Of a DNA stretch of 64,000 bases, positions 48,723 to 61,252 are shown in pieces. The position numbers and the translations under genes were made by a program. Origin of the DNA: Anaeramoeba ignava (taxonomy: Eukaryota > Metamonada > Anaeramoebidae); contig JAPDFW010000056.1 of assembly GCA_028826165.1 (NCBI GenBank), positions 186,001 to 250,000 of the forward strand. The letters are read 5' to 3'. Every line of letters starts with the position of its first letter. Within the stretch, counting starts at the first letter, position 1. Below the pieces are notes generated by a model, which worked only from the letters and a program-made list of their open reading frames with translations, was not told where the DNA came from and did not search any database.

Positions 48723-51700
48723 ATGTCAAGAGGAAGAAATAAAGTTGATTTTAATACACAATGGCCAGAAGTGAAAAAAAGTATTGAAGAAATTATGGAT
48801 AATCTTAATGTTGGAGTTACAAACGAAAAATGGATGAAAACTTATACGTATTTTGCAATATATTTATTTCAGATTTAATTTTGATTGAATTTTGATTGAA
48901 TTAATTTATTCTCAAAATTTTTGAATATACAAAATTATTTTATTTGACATTTTTTTGTGTTTTTTTTCTCAAATCAAATTTATGAATTCTTCTCAAATCA
49001 AATTTATGAATATTTCTGAAATCAAATTTATGAATATTTATGAATATTTCTGAATATTTATGAAGATTTTCTCTTATTAAATCATTTTTTTATTAAATAC
49101 TAAATGAATTTTTTTTTAATTTTTTTTTGATTTAGAAATGTTTATGATCTTTGTACAAAACAAACAAATAGAGATACATCTAGAAGAAGATCACCAAGAC
49201 AACAAGGAGTTCAAGTTAGTGGAGGATTAGTTTATGAAAAATTAAGAGAACTCCTTCAAGAAAAAGTTAGAGCGTTTTATGCTGTAAATAATTTTTTTTA
49301 TTCAAAATTCATAATAAAATTCATAATAAAATTTATAATAAAATTTATAATAAAATTTATAATAAAATTTATAATAAAATTTATATTAAAATTTATATTA
49401 AAATTTATAATAAAATTTATAATAAAATTTATATTAAAATTTATAATAAAATTTATATTAAAATTTATATTAAAATTTATAATAAAATTTATAATAAAAT
49501 TTATAATAAAATTTATAATAAAATTTATAATAAAATTTATAATAAAATTTATAATAAAATTTATATAAAAATTTTAAAATTTATAATAAAATTTATATAA
49601 AAAAAATTCATAATAAAAATTCATAATAAAAATTTATAATTAAAATTTATATTAAAATTTATATTAAAATTTTTATATTAAAAATTCAAATTAAAATTTA
49701 TATGACCAAAATTTATATTAAAATTTATAATAAAATTTATATTAAAATTTATATTAAAATTTATAATAAAATTTTATATTAAAATTTATAATAAAATTTT
49801 ATAAAAAACTAAAATTTTATAATAAAATTTTATAAATTTTATAAAAATTTACTAAAATTTATATAAAATTTATAATAAAATTTATATATTAAAATTTATA
49901 ATAAAATTTATAATAAAATTTATAATAAAATTTATAATAAAATTTATAACAAAATTCACATAAATTAAAATTTATAACTAAATTTATAATAAAATTTATA
50001 ATAAAATTTTAATAAAATTTATATTAAAATTTATAATAAAATTTTATAATAAAATTTACATTAAAATTCATATAATTTATAATAAAATTTATAATAAAAT
50101 TTATATTAAAATTTATAATAAAATTGAATTCATAATAAAATTTATAATAAAATTTATAATAAAATTTACATTAAAATTCATAATAAAATTTATAATAAAA
50201 TTTATATTAAAATTTATAATAAAATTTATAACTAAATTTATAATAAAATTCACATTAAAATTTATATCAAAATTTATAATAAAATTTATATTAAAATTTA
50301 TATTAAAATTTATATTAAAATTTATAATAAAATTTATATTAAAATTTTAATAAAATTTATATCAAAATTTATATTAAAATTCATAATAAAATTTATAATA
50401 AAATTTATATTAAAATTTATAATAAAATTTATATTAAAATTTATAATAAAATTTATATTAAAATTTATAATAGGGATGTTCAGATTTAATTGAAGAACCT
50501 TTATTGAAATTTCTTTCTCAAGAATGGACAAATTTTACAACAGCAGGAAAGTTTATTAAATTTCTTTTTTCATATTTAGATAGACATTATGTACCAAGAC
50601 AAACAGGTGGAGGAAAAACAGATGTTTACTTGATTTATGATGTAATTATTTTAATTTTAAATTATTTTAATTTTAAATTTTAATTTTAATTTTAATTTTA
50701 ATTTTAATTTTAAATTTTATTTATTTAATAGCTTCATTTAGTCATTTTTCATGATGAACTTTATAAGAAACTTAAAACCAAACTTGTTTCAGCTGTTATT
50801 AATTTTATTGCTAAAGAAAGAATTGGAGAACATATTGATCGTTCATTAATGAAAAAAATTGTTGATATTTTTGGTAAGAAAAGAATTTAATTTAAATTTT
50901 TATTTATTTTATTAATTTTAATTTTATTTTTAATTTTTAAATTTATTTTTATTAGTTGCACTTGGACAAACTCGTGGTAAAGGAGAAGCATCACTTGTAA
51001 TTTATAGACAAGATTTTGAAACTGTTTTCCTTCAAGATACTGATAAATTTTATCAACAAGAATCTGCTCGTTTTATTTCTGAGAATAATGTTTCTGAATA
51101 TATGATGAAAGTAAATATTTCAAAATCAAAATTAAAATCAAAATTAAAATTAAAATTAAAATCAAAATTAAAATCAAAATTAAAATCAAAATTAAAATTA
51201 AAATTAAAATTTAAAATCAAAATCAAAATCAAAATTAAAATTAAAATTAAAATCAAAATTAAAATTAAAATTAAAATTAAAATTATAAATTAAAATCAAA
51301 ATTAAAATCAAAATTAAAATCAAAATTAAAATCAAAATCAAAATCAATATTAAAATCAAAATCAAAATTAAAATTAAAATTAAAATTAAAATTAAAATTA
51401 AAAATCAAAATTAAAATTAAAATTAAAATTATAAATTAAAATTAAAATTAAAATTAAAATTAAAATTAAAATTAAAATTAAAATTAAAATTAAAATTAAA
51501 ATTAAAATTAAAATTATAAATTAAAATCAAAATTAAAATTAAAATTATAAATTAAAATTAAAATTAAAATTAAATTCAAATTCAAAATCAAAATCAAAAT
51601 TAAATTCAAAATCAAAATTAAAATCAAAATCAAAATTAAATTCAAAATTAAAATCAAATTTAAAATCAAAATTAAAATTAAAATATTTTTATTTTTAAAA

Positions 51701-54144
51701 TAATTTTAGGCAGAAGCAAGAATTGATGAAGAAGTTGCAAGAGTAAATGCTTATCTTCATGCATCATCAGAAGATCGTTTACTTGATAAATGTGTTGATG
51801 TTCTTGTTAAACAAAGAATTAAATTACTTTGGAAAGAATTTGAAGAATTAGTTCAAATTGATAAACTTGATGATCTTCAAAGAATGTATAAACTTTTAAA
51901 TCGTGTTCCTGATGGTTTGAAAGTTTTAAGAGACAATCTTGAACAAATTATTAAAGATAAAGGACTTGATGCATTAGAAGCAGTGAAAGATCAAGCTATA
52001 AAAGTATTTATAATTAAAATTAAAATTTAAAATTAAAATTAAAATTAAAATTAAAATTAAAATTAAAATTAAAATTAAAATTAAAATTAAAAATCTTAAA
52101 ATAGGATCCAAGAATTTATGTTGATACAATGCTTGGAACTTATCAAAGATATCATAGATTAGTTCAAAAAGCTTTTAGAGGAGATCCAGGATTTGTTACT
52201 TCACTTGATAAAGCTTGTAAGAAATTTATGAATGATAATGCAGTTTGTAGAGCAGGAAATTCACCATCACAATCACCTGAACTTGTTGCAAAATTCTGTG
52301 ATATGCTTTTAAAGAAATCATCTAAAAATCCAGATGAAACTGAATTAAGTAAAACATTAAATGATGTTGTAAGTAATTAATTTATATTTAATTTATATTT
52401 AATTTATATTTAATATTTAATTAATATTTAATTAATATTTAATTAATATTTAATCAATATTTAATTAATATTTAATTTATATTTAATTAATATTTAATCA
52501 ATATTTAATTTATTTTTAATTTATATTTAATTAATATTTAATTAATATTTAATTAATATTTAATTAATATTTAACTTATTTTTAATTAATAATTAATTTT
52601 TTTAATTAATATTTAATATTTAATTTATAATTAATATTTAATTAATATTTAATTAATATTTAATTAATATTTTAATTTAATTAATATTTAATTTTATATT
52701 TTAATTAATATTTAATTAATATTTAATTAATATTTAATTTATATTTAATTTATATTTAATTTATATTTAATATTTAATTAATATTTAATTAATATTTAAT
52801 TAATATTTTAATATTTAATTAATATTTAATTTTATTTAATTTATATTTATTAATTTTATTTAATTAATATTTAATTTATATTTAATTTATATTTAATTAA
52901 TATTTTTAATTAATATTTAATTAATATTTAATTAATATTTTCAAATTTTATTATTTTAATCAATATTTATATTTAATATTTAATTAATATTTATTTAATA
53001 TTTTATATTTAATTTATTTTTAATTAATTTTTAATTAATATTTAATTAATATTTAATCAATATTTAATTAATATTTAATTAATATTTAATATTTAATTTA
53101 TATTTAATTAATATTTAATATTTAATTTATATTTAATCAATATTTAATTAATATTTTTAAAATAAAAATAGATGATTGTATTCAAGTATTTAGAAGATAA
53201 AGATGTTTTTCAGAAATTTTATTCAAAAAATCTTGCTAAAAGATTAATTCATGGATCATCTGTATCTGAAGATGCTGAAAGTGAAATGATTGGTAAATTA
53301 AAAGCAGCTTGTGGATATGAATGGTCATCTAAACTTCAAAGAATGTATCAAGATGTTACAGTTTCACGAGAAATGAATACTAATTTCAAAAACTTTATTA
53401 AATCAAAGAATTATACACTTGATGTTGATTTTTCAGTTATGGTTCTTGCAACAGGATTTTGGCCTTTATCACCACCTCAAACTAAATTTGCAATTCCAGG
53501 ACAACTTGAAGGATGTGTTAATCATTTTACAAATTATTATAACAATACACATAATGGAAGAAAACTAAATTGGCTTCATCAATTATCAAGAGGAGAAGTT
53601 AAAGTTAAACTTCGAGGAAAAGTTTATATTTTCTTAGTTTCAACTTATCAAATGGCAATTCTTTTATTATTTAACACAAATGAGAAAATCAAATTTGAAG
53701 AATTTCAAGAACATGTTCAACTTAATCCACCACATCTTCAAGGTGTTTTAACAACATTAATTAAGAAAAAAGTTGTTATTGCTGATCCAGAAAAAACAAA
53801 CGATCATGGAACAACTTATTCACTTAATGCAAAATATAAAAATGCTAAAAGTAGAGTTCAATTAAATGTTCCTATCAAAGTTGAACAACATACTGATAAT
53901 GAAGCAACACATAGACAAATTGAAGAAGAACGTAAAATGCTTATTCAAGCAGCTATTGTTCAGAGTTATGAAATCACGTAAAACTCTTAAACATCAATCT
54001 TTAATGACTGAAGTTATTGATCAACTTAAAAGCAGATTTAAACCAAATGTTAAGATTATTAAAAAATGTATTGATTTATTAATTGAAAAAGAATATCTTG
54101 AAAGAACTCAAGGACAAAAAGATCAATACAATTATCTTGCTTAA
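48723..54144 (+). CDS. CUL1: cullin-1 (copy B), frameshifted just before the neddylation site
   Basis: Exons 48723-48847, 49136-49283, 50474-50641, 50732-50873, 50956-51110, 51710-52003, 52105-52368 and 53172-54144 use the same exon borders as copy A. Exon 8 carries one extra base near 53962 (copy A reads GTTCGAGTT, copy B GTTCAGAGTT). As written, the protein ends at 53981 after Gln-Ser-Tyr-Glu-Ile-Thr, about 701 residues, without the Nedd8 lysine or the winged-helix B domain. The second frame then continues intact to 54144. Apart from the extra base, exon 8 differs from copy A at only about five synonymous sites. Exon 1 has nine amino-acid changes in 42 (for example Arg-Gly-Arg for Asn-Arg-Lys). 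This could be a sequencing error, a recent lesion or a truncated, non-neddylated cullin. Confidence 0.88.
49290..50460. repeat. 1.2-kb intronic array (AAAATTTATAAT)n in CUL1-B intron 2
   Basis: Intron 2 of copy B is filled by a 12-bp unit AAAATTTATAAT/AAAATTTATATT. The matching intron of copy A (44950-45231) is only 282 nt and is built from a different unit (TTTTAAATGAATTTTAATAT). Confidence 0.92.
51115..51690. repeat. intronic (AAAATY)n hexamer array in CUL1-B intron 5
   Basis: Hexamers AAAATT and AAAATC fill this 599-nt intron. The matching copy-A intron (45941-46049) is 109 nt with the same hexamers, so the array has grown about sixfold in B or shrunk in A. Confidence 0.9.
52372..53155. 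repeat. intronic (TTTAATTAATA)n array in CUL1-B intron 7
   Basis: An 11-bp unit TTTAATTAATA/TTTAATTTATA fills this 803-nt intron. The matching copy-A intron (46882-47126) carries the same unit over only 245 nt. Confidence 0.9.
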
Positions 54145-54354
54145 TTTCATTTTTTTTTCTTTTCTTTTCTTTTCCATTTCTTCATACTTTTTTTTTTTGG
54201 TTTAATTGGGATAAACAAAATTTACTTCAAATTTAAATAAAATCGGATAAAAAATTATTAATTAAAATTAAATTAAAATTATTAATCAAAATTATATCGA
54301 AATTTAATTTAATTTTTTTATTGAATTCTGGATCAAAAAAAAATTAAATTAAAA

Positions 54355-57031
54355 TTAATTATCATCAAGACCGAAAGCATGAGTGGAGTGACAAAGATGA
54401 ATAAAGAATTCAGTTTCAGAAGGATCTGAGAAAAGAAGAATAAAAGGATTCAAAGTTCTAAATTGAATCATTAGCAAACATGGATTAGTTTGATGAATTC
54501 CTAAGGCAGTAATTGAGTATTGATCTGAAGAAATGAGGATTTTTTTGGATGAAAAAACAAGTCCATGATCTCCAAAATAAAGATGAACATTTTCTTCAAG
54601 AAAATTTTTGTTACGATCAACTAAAGAAACCAAAAAAGAATTCTGTTGATTTGCTGATTGTGTTGGTTTAAAAGATAGCGTGGCCGTATGATCTGAGCGG
54701 CTTTTTGAGGAAGAATCAAATTTTGGATCAAATTTTGGATTAAATTTAGAATCAAATTTTGAATTAGATTTTGCTGTTTCTTTTTCTTTTTCCGTTTCTG
54801 TTTCTTGAAATTTTTGATTCTTCGTTTTCAGAAACTCGAAACGACACTCTTGAAGTGTTTCCATGAATTTCTGAAGAGTTTTGTGAGAAGGAAATTCCAT
54901 TTCGATTGAACTCATTCTTTGGCAAGCCCAAAAAGACTTTTTTTCTTTTCCAAGTATAAGTACTAGAATTGAATTATTTTTTTTGGAAGTTTTCGTTGTG
55001 AATTTTCTCGTGAAAATATTTGAATAGGATTGGTTTCTTGATTTCAGTTCAAAGCGTTGTTTATTGATCCAAACTTCGCCATCATCAATTTTTTCCATTT
55101 GTTTATTAACAATATTTACTCGAAAATATCCGTTTTCTGGCGATATTTTTGGGAAGTTAACTTTGCTTTTGAGAGACGAGTAAAAATTGGTGTATTCGTT
55201 TATAAATCGTTCAAGGTTTTTTTCGTTGTTAAACATCACAATATTTGGCTTTAAATCGCCAATCGTTATCAATAAATAATGTTTTTTTTCCAAAATATGA
55301 ATATCCAAAAGTGCTCCAACATGGCTTGCGCCTTTATATATTATCTTCAGCAATCTTGGCGTCAATATCAACCTTCCTTCATACTTAGGATCTGTTTCGC
55401 TGTCTGCCAATGTTACTTCATAAATCGATTGAATTTCCGAAGACATCAAATTTTCTTTCGATTTAATTCTGAAGAAAAATCTAAGAAAGCTATTTTTGGT
55501 TTTTTCATTCTCGAACGATAAAAGGAGTGTTTCCCAGCGCTCGCAAGACCAAAGCGTTTTGTTTTGCGGAGCGAGCGACATTATCAGCACGTTATTTCGA
55601 GAAATGTCTTCGTTGATTGTTATTTTGCGTGCAAAAAGATTTTGTATTGTTTCTGTTCTTGTTTTCAATTCGAACTGTGTTTCGCTAATAAAAATCTTTG
55701 CTTCTTCGATAAACGATATTTTTGAGTCAATAAGAGTCACAGAATAAGTTTTTCCTTCCCTGAGTTCTTCTTCAATATTCTTGTTTTTTTTATTTTTTGC
55801 CTTCATGGCATATGATTCAAATAAATTAATAAAATTTATGAGTTGTGATTCCTTTTCAAAATAGAATTCAATTTGATAATTATTGGCCTTGATTCTTAAT
55901 ATGTTACTGTTTTTTGCTCGAAGAATATGTATGTCCAAAAGTCGAAATGCTAGAATTTGTTCCTGGAATTTAATGATTATTTTGTCTTTAAATAACTCAA
56001 TTATTCCTTCTCTAGATGGAGTTAAATTATCTCCAGGAACAAAAATTTTGGATTCAAACAACTTTAGTGAAATTTTTCTTTTATTTAATAATTGATCTTC
56101 TGTTTCATTTTCATCTTCAATTTTAATTTCATTTCCTATTTGAAATGGGGTTATTTTCTGTTCTTTTTTATCATTTTCATTAATTTGATTTTCATTAATT
56201 TGCATTTCATTTTGATTTTCGATTAATTTGCATTTCAATTTGATTTTCATTAATTTGCATTTCATTTTGATTTTCGTTAATTTGCATTTCATTTTGATTT
56301 TCAATTTGATTTTCAATTTGATTTTCAATTTGATTTTCATTTTGATTTTGATTTTGATTTTGATTTTGATTTTGATTTTGATTTTGATTTTCAATTTGAT
56401 TTTCAATTTGATTTTGAATTTCAATTTGATTTTGATTTTCAATTTGGTTTTGATTTTGATTTTCAATTTGATTTTGATTTTGGTTTTGATTTTCAATTTG
56501 GTTTTGATTTTGATTTTGATTTTCATTTTGATTTTGATTTTCATTTTGATTTTCATTTTGATTTTTAATTTGATTTTGGTTTTGATTTTGATTTTGATTT
56601 TCATTTTCAATTTGATTTTGATTTTGATTTTGATTTTCATTAATTTGATTTTCAATTTGATTTTGATTTTCAATTTGATTTTGATTTTCATTTTCATTTT
56701 GATTTTGATTTTCATTTTGATTTTGATTTTCATTTTGATTTTGATTTTGATTTTCATTTTGATTTTGATTTTGATTTTCATTTTGATTTTCATCTTCATC
56801 TTCATCTTCAATTATAATTTCATTTCCAACTTGGAATGGAATTAATTCTTGTTCTTTTTTATCAATTTTATTTTGATTTTGAATTTCGTCAACAATTTCA
56901 TTATTGAGTTTGTTTACAAGTGGATTTTGTATTTGATTTTCATTATCTTTTTCAATTTGATTTTGCATTTTATTTTGCATTTTATTTTTTAATTGATTTT
57001 TCCAATAAACTAATTTTATTTTTGCTTTCAA
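54355..57031 (-). CDS. protein with five PH-like repeats of two alternating types, one frameshift
   Basis: Two frames meet at 56221, where one extra base (AATCGAAAAT against the repeated AATGAAAAT) breaks an otherwise regular repeat. Joined, the protein has about 891 residues. The first 270 are Asn/Gln/Glu repeat flanked on both sides by a copy of KKEQxxxPFQxGNEIxIEDE. Five modules of about 90 residues follow. Type A (modules 1 and 3, with a weak fifth) carries LLDIHIL, hydrophobic strands and a closing helix ending FINLFESY or FINEYTNFY. Type B (2 and 4) carries IFI or VWI, FELK[TS]R, N[LI]F[AT]RK and [LF]W[SA]C[EQ]R. Strand order plus terminal helix suggests PH/GRAM-like folds, hence lipid or protein binding. 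That is inferred from pattern only; no named family is recognised. Codons are less AT-biased than in neighbours. The gene diverges from the Rxt3-like gene 166 bp away. Confidence 0.75.
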
Positions 57032-57197
57032 ATGGGGAATTGATAATAATAAAAGAAATAAAAAAGGAAAATAAAAGAAAAATAAATTTTAAAAAAAGAA
57101 AAAAAAAGAAAAATTTTTCTCCTTTTCTTTTTTTAAATAAAAAAAAATTTAAAAAAGAAAATCCATTTTTCAATTTTTTGTTAAAATTAAATAAAAT

Positions 57198-58681
57198 ATG
57201 ATTACAAATATTCCAATTATTGGACCAATCAAATATTCCCAAATTAATTTTGAAGATATTCGTTTAATGTTACAATTTCAAAATCTTGAAAATTTTATTT
57301 TTAGTGTTTTTATTCCTGGATCAGATATTTCTAAGTCAAATCCAAGTGTTCAAGAAAGAAATATTTGGGGTTATCCAGTTTATGATCCATCTTCTGATAT
57401 TGTAGCAAGTAATTTTATGAACAATTTTACATTTTTCTTTATTATTTGATGATTATATTTTTAAAATCAAAATTCATTTTAAAATCATGAAATTAAAATT
57501 AAAATTAAAATCAAAATTAAAATTAAAATAGAAATTAAAATTTAAAATCAAAATTAAAATTAAAATTAAAATTTAAATCAAAATCAAAATTAAAATTAAA
57601 ATTAAAATTAAAATTAAAATTAAAATCAAAATCAAAATTAAAATCAAAATTAAAATTTATAATTAAAATTCATTTTGAAAATCAAAATTAATATTGAAAT
57701 TGAAAAAAGTTCTTTTTCATTCAGATGCTTGTCATGATGAAATACAATCATTCGGTGGAATTGCAACTTTCCAATTTTTTAAAATGTCTGATAATCAAAG
57801 TTTCATTTCAAAAAGACATCAAAATATACGTTCTAGAACTTCTAAACATAAAAATTATGGAATAATGATTCAAGAATTCAACTTTATTCAATCTGAAGAT
57901 GAAATTCCAGACCATTTTTTATCATTAGAAGAAATTAAAAGAAAATTTTTCATTCACAAATTTAAATTAACTGGAAAACAAAAATTTTTCCTTTCTCATG
58001 ATCATATTGTTTTTGTTAAAGAAAAAAACGGAAAATTGTATCTAAAAGAAATAACTAAACATCAAAATTCTAAAAAAGCAAAAAAACTTGAAAAGAAAAA
58101 TAAGAAACGAAAAAAATATTTTGATTTAAATGTTGTTTTTTCAATTTCAAATGATCCTTGGTAAATAATTTTCAAAAACAAAATTATTTGAAGAAAATTA
58201 TTTAAAAATTTTTTTTTCTTACTTTTGTTCCACTTTTTTTTTTCAGTTTTAAATACTCTTTAGATTTAATGAAAGATAAAGGAGTTGAAACTGAAAAACT
58301 TACTTGTTATCGTTTTGATGAAGAAGTTTTATATATAGAAACAATTGATGAACGGTTTGTTTTAAATTTAAATTTCAAAATGAATTTACAATTTTGATTT
58401 TAATTTAATTTTAATTTGATTTTAATTTTAGTTTTGAATTAGCAAGAATGAATCAAAAATTTAGACTTTCTCGTTTAATTAATCCAAAACCATTTGATAT
58501 TCATATAATTAGTAAACAATTTGATGTTCCATTAAATGATAAATATTTAGAAGTTATCAATAATGATTTAGATTGGCTTTCAATTAAATGGAGTGAAGAT
58601 TCTATTTATTTTAATGATTTTATAATTTATCCAAAAAAATGTTTTTGGATCAAAAAAAAAAAGAAAATGGATGAAATTTAA
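57198..58681 (+). CDS. RXT3: Rxt3-like protein (putative Rpd3L histone deacetylase complex subunit), 4 exons
   Basis: Exons 57198-57408, 57725-58160, 58247-58354 and 58432-58681 join in phase to give 334 residues. The assignment rests on two stretches recalled for the Rxt3 family. The first is NIWGYPVYDPSSDIVANACH (about 53-72, spanning the exon 1/2 joint), resembling the WGTDVYTDDSD-type block. The second is NVVFSISNDPCFKYSLD (about 209-225, spanning the exon 2/3 joint), resembling the NEPCxKYSL block. A basic Lys-rich linker lies between them and NQKFRLSRLINPKPFDI near the end. In yeast, Rxt3 is a subunit of the large Rpd3 deacetylase complex. The third intron uses a GTTTGT donor, rarer here than GTAA. 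The family call is moderate because it depends on motif memory. Confidence 0.68.
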
Positions 58682-58979
58682 GAATTTTTATAGATTATTT
58701 TTGTGGAAAATTGTTTAGATGAAAACAAATATAATCAATTCTATATTTTTGAATGAATTTGAATTTTTTTTTTTGGAATAAAAAATGAAAATCTAAATCA
58801 AAATCTAAATCAAAATCAAAATCAAAATCAAAATAAAAATCAAAATAAAAATCAAAATCAAAATAAAAAATTTTTCAAAATAAAAATTTTTCAAGAATGA
58901 AAAGGAATTTAAAAAGAAATTGTTTTTTGAATTTTTTTTTCTAAAAGCATATCAACTTGAAGAAGCTTCTCTTAATTAT

Positions 58980-61252
58980 TTATTTTTGATTACTTTTAGT
59001 AAATTTTTTTGATCTATTTTGACGTTTTCTTGAAAGATTTTGTTCTTTTAATTCTTTATTTGCATGTTTTTCAGCTTCTAAAACACGTTCATATAAAGAT
59101 AAAACAAGGTTTTCTTGTAAAGTATATTCTTTCATTTTGAAACCTAAACCCGATTCAACTTTTTGGAAAAATTCTACATCGTATCTTTCAAATCAAAAAT
59201 TAAATTAAATATTAAATTAAATATTAAATATTAAATTAAATAATAAATATTAAATTAAATATTAAATATTAAATATTAAATATAAAATTAAATATTAAAT
59301 TAAATTAAATATTAAATATTAAATATTAAATAATTAAATATTAAATATTAAATTAAATATTAAATTAAATATTAAATATTAAATTAAAAATTAAATTAAA
59401 TATTAAATATTAAATATTAAATATTAAATATTAAATATTAAATATTAAATATTAAATATTAAATATTAAATATTAAATATTAAATATTAAATATTAAAAA
59501 TTAAATATTAAATTAAATAATAAATAAAATATTTAATTAAATATTAAATTAAATATTAAATTAAATATTAAATTAAATATTAAATTAATACTGGGTAACA
59601 ATATTAATTGCTCTCCCTGATTTTCCTGCTCTTGCTGTTCTACCAACTCTATGAATATATGTTTTCACAGTAACTGGAATATCAAAATTAATCACAATAT
59701 CCACATTAGGAATATCTAACCCACGACTCGCAACATCAGTAGCTATCAAAATATCAGCATTTCCTGAAACAAACTTATTCAAAGAAGCCAATCTCTTAGT
59801 CTGAGTCATTTTACCATGAAGCGGAACAGCTTTGAATCCAAGATTTCGTAAAATCAATGCAATTTTTTGAACAGATTGACATTTTGTGGAAAAAATAATA
59901 ATTGAGTTGCCAACAAGCTCGTTAAGAATATAAACAATATAAGTTTCGCGATATTTATTTGGAATAAACACGTATTGTTGAATCAAAGTATCCACAGTTG
60001 AATATTTTTCACAAACTTCAACTTTGACAGGATTGATAAGTGAAGCTCTTTGTAATTTTTCAACGCTGCTTGTCATTGTTGCTGAATAAAGGTATGTTTT
60101 CCTATTTTTTGGTATCATTTTGAGGATTTTCGTGAGTGATTCTTGGAAATCCATATTCAATAGCTTGTCTGCTTCATCAAGAACTAAAACCTTTAAATTT
60201 CGAAGATTAAATCCTTTTGTGTTTTCAAGATGATCACTTAATCTTCCTGGTGTTGCTACAATTATATGTGGCTTCTTTGCTAACGCTATTGCTTGCGATA
60301 CCATGTCTATCCCTCCAACTAATACTGCGCATTTTACTAATATGTTTGCCCCTAATGCGCGTACTTGCTCAGATATTTGAAATGCTAATTCTCGTGTAGG
60401 TGAGATTATACATGCAAAATATGGCTCAGGTGTTTCTAATAGAAATTGTAATATAGGAAGTACAAATGCTGCTGTTTTTCCTGATCCTGTTTGTGCAAGT
60501 CCGATAATATCTCTTCCTTTTTATTAGTGAAGAGTATTTTAGTAATATTAAATATTAAATAATAAATATTAAATATTAAATATTAAATATTAAATATTAA
60601 ATATTAAATATATAATATTAAATATAAAATATAAATATAAAATATTAAATATTAAATATATAATATTAAATATAAAATATAAATATAAAATATTAAATAA
60701 TAAATATTAAATATAAAATATTAAATATTAAATATAAAATATATAAAATAATAAATATAAAATATTAAATATAAAAATATAAAATATTATTAAAATACCC
60801 TTAAGAGCATGTGGAATAGCTTGTTGTTGAATTTCTGTTGGTTTCTGAAATTTAATATCTTTACATGCTTGAACAAGTTGAGGACAAAGTCCAAGTTCTT
60901 CAAAATTATCACCTTTTTGTTCTTCATTTGGTTTCTTATCCTCAATTTCATTTTGTTTGATTTCATTAATTCTATTCATTTCATTTTCTTTTATTTTATT
61001 GATTCTATTCATTTCATTTTCTTTTATTTTATTGATTCTATTCATTTCATTTTCTTTTAAACCATTAATTTTAACAACATTTTTATTTTCAATTTGTTTT
61101 TTAAATTCAGTTTGTTTTTCAATCTCAAATTCTTGATTAATTTCAGTTTGTTTTTCTCTTGGTTTTTCTAAATCATTTATTAGAATTTGACTAAATTTTA
61201 ATTTTGGTTTTACTTTTGGTTTTAATCTTTTAATTTTATTATTTTCCATCAT
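58980..61252 (-). CDS. DDX47: DEAD-box RNA helicase DDX47/Rrp3, 3 exons
   Basis: Exons 61252-60799, 60516-59592 and 59184-58980 join in phase to give 527 residues. All helicase motifs are present: Q motif [14 protein letters not shown], motif I AQTGSGKT, Ia PTREL, Ib [29 protein letters not shown] and [10 protein letters not shown]. The stretches [33 protein letters not shown] and [19 protein letters not shown] match DDX47/Rrp3 rather than other DEAD proteins. The enzyme works in early processing of 18S rRNA in the nucleolus. The first 120 residues are Lys/Glu/Asn-rich, with three copies of [10 protein letters not shown]. The short third exon encodes [11 protein letters not shown] and a basic tail. 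The intron-1 acceptor is AAAAAG, without pyrimidines. Introns are ATTAAATATT-type repeats. Confidence 0.93.
59190..59588. repeat. intronic (TTAAATA)n array in DDX47 intron 2
   Basis: TTAAATA and TTAAATTAAATA units fill the 407-nt intron. A related ATTAAATATAAAAT array fills intron 1 (60540-60795). Confidence 0.9.
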
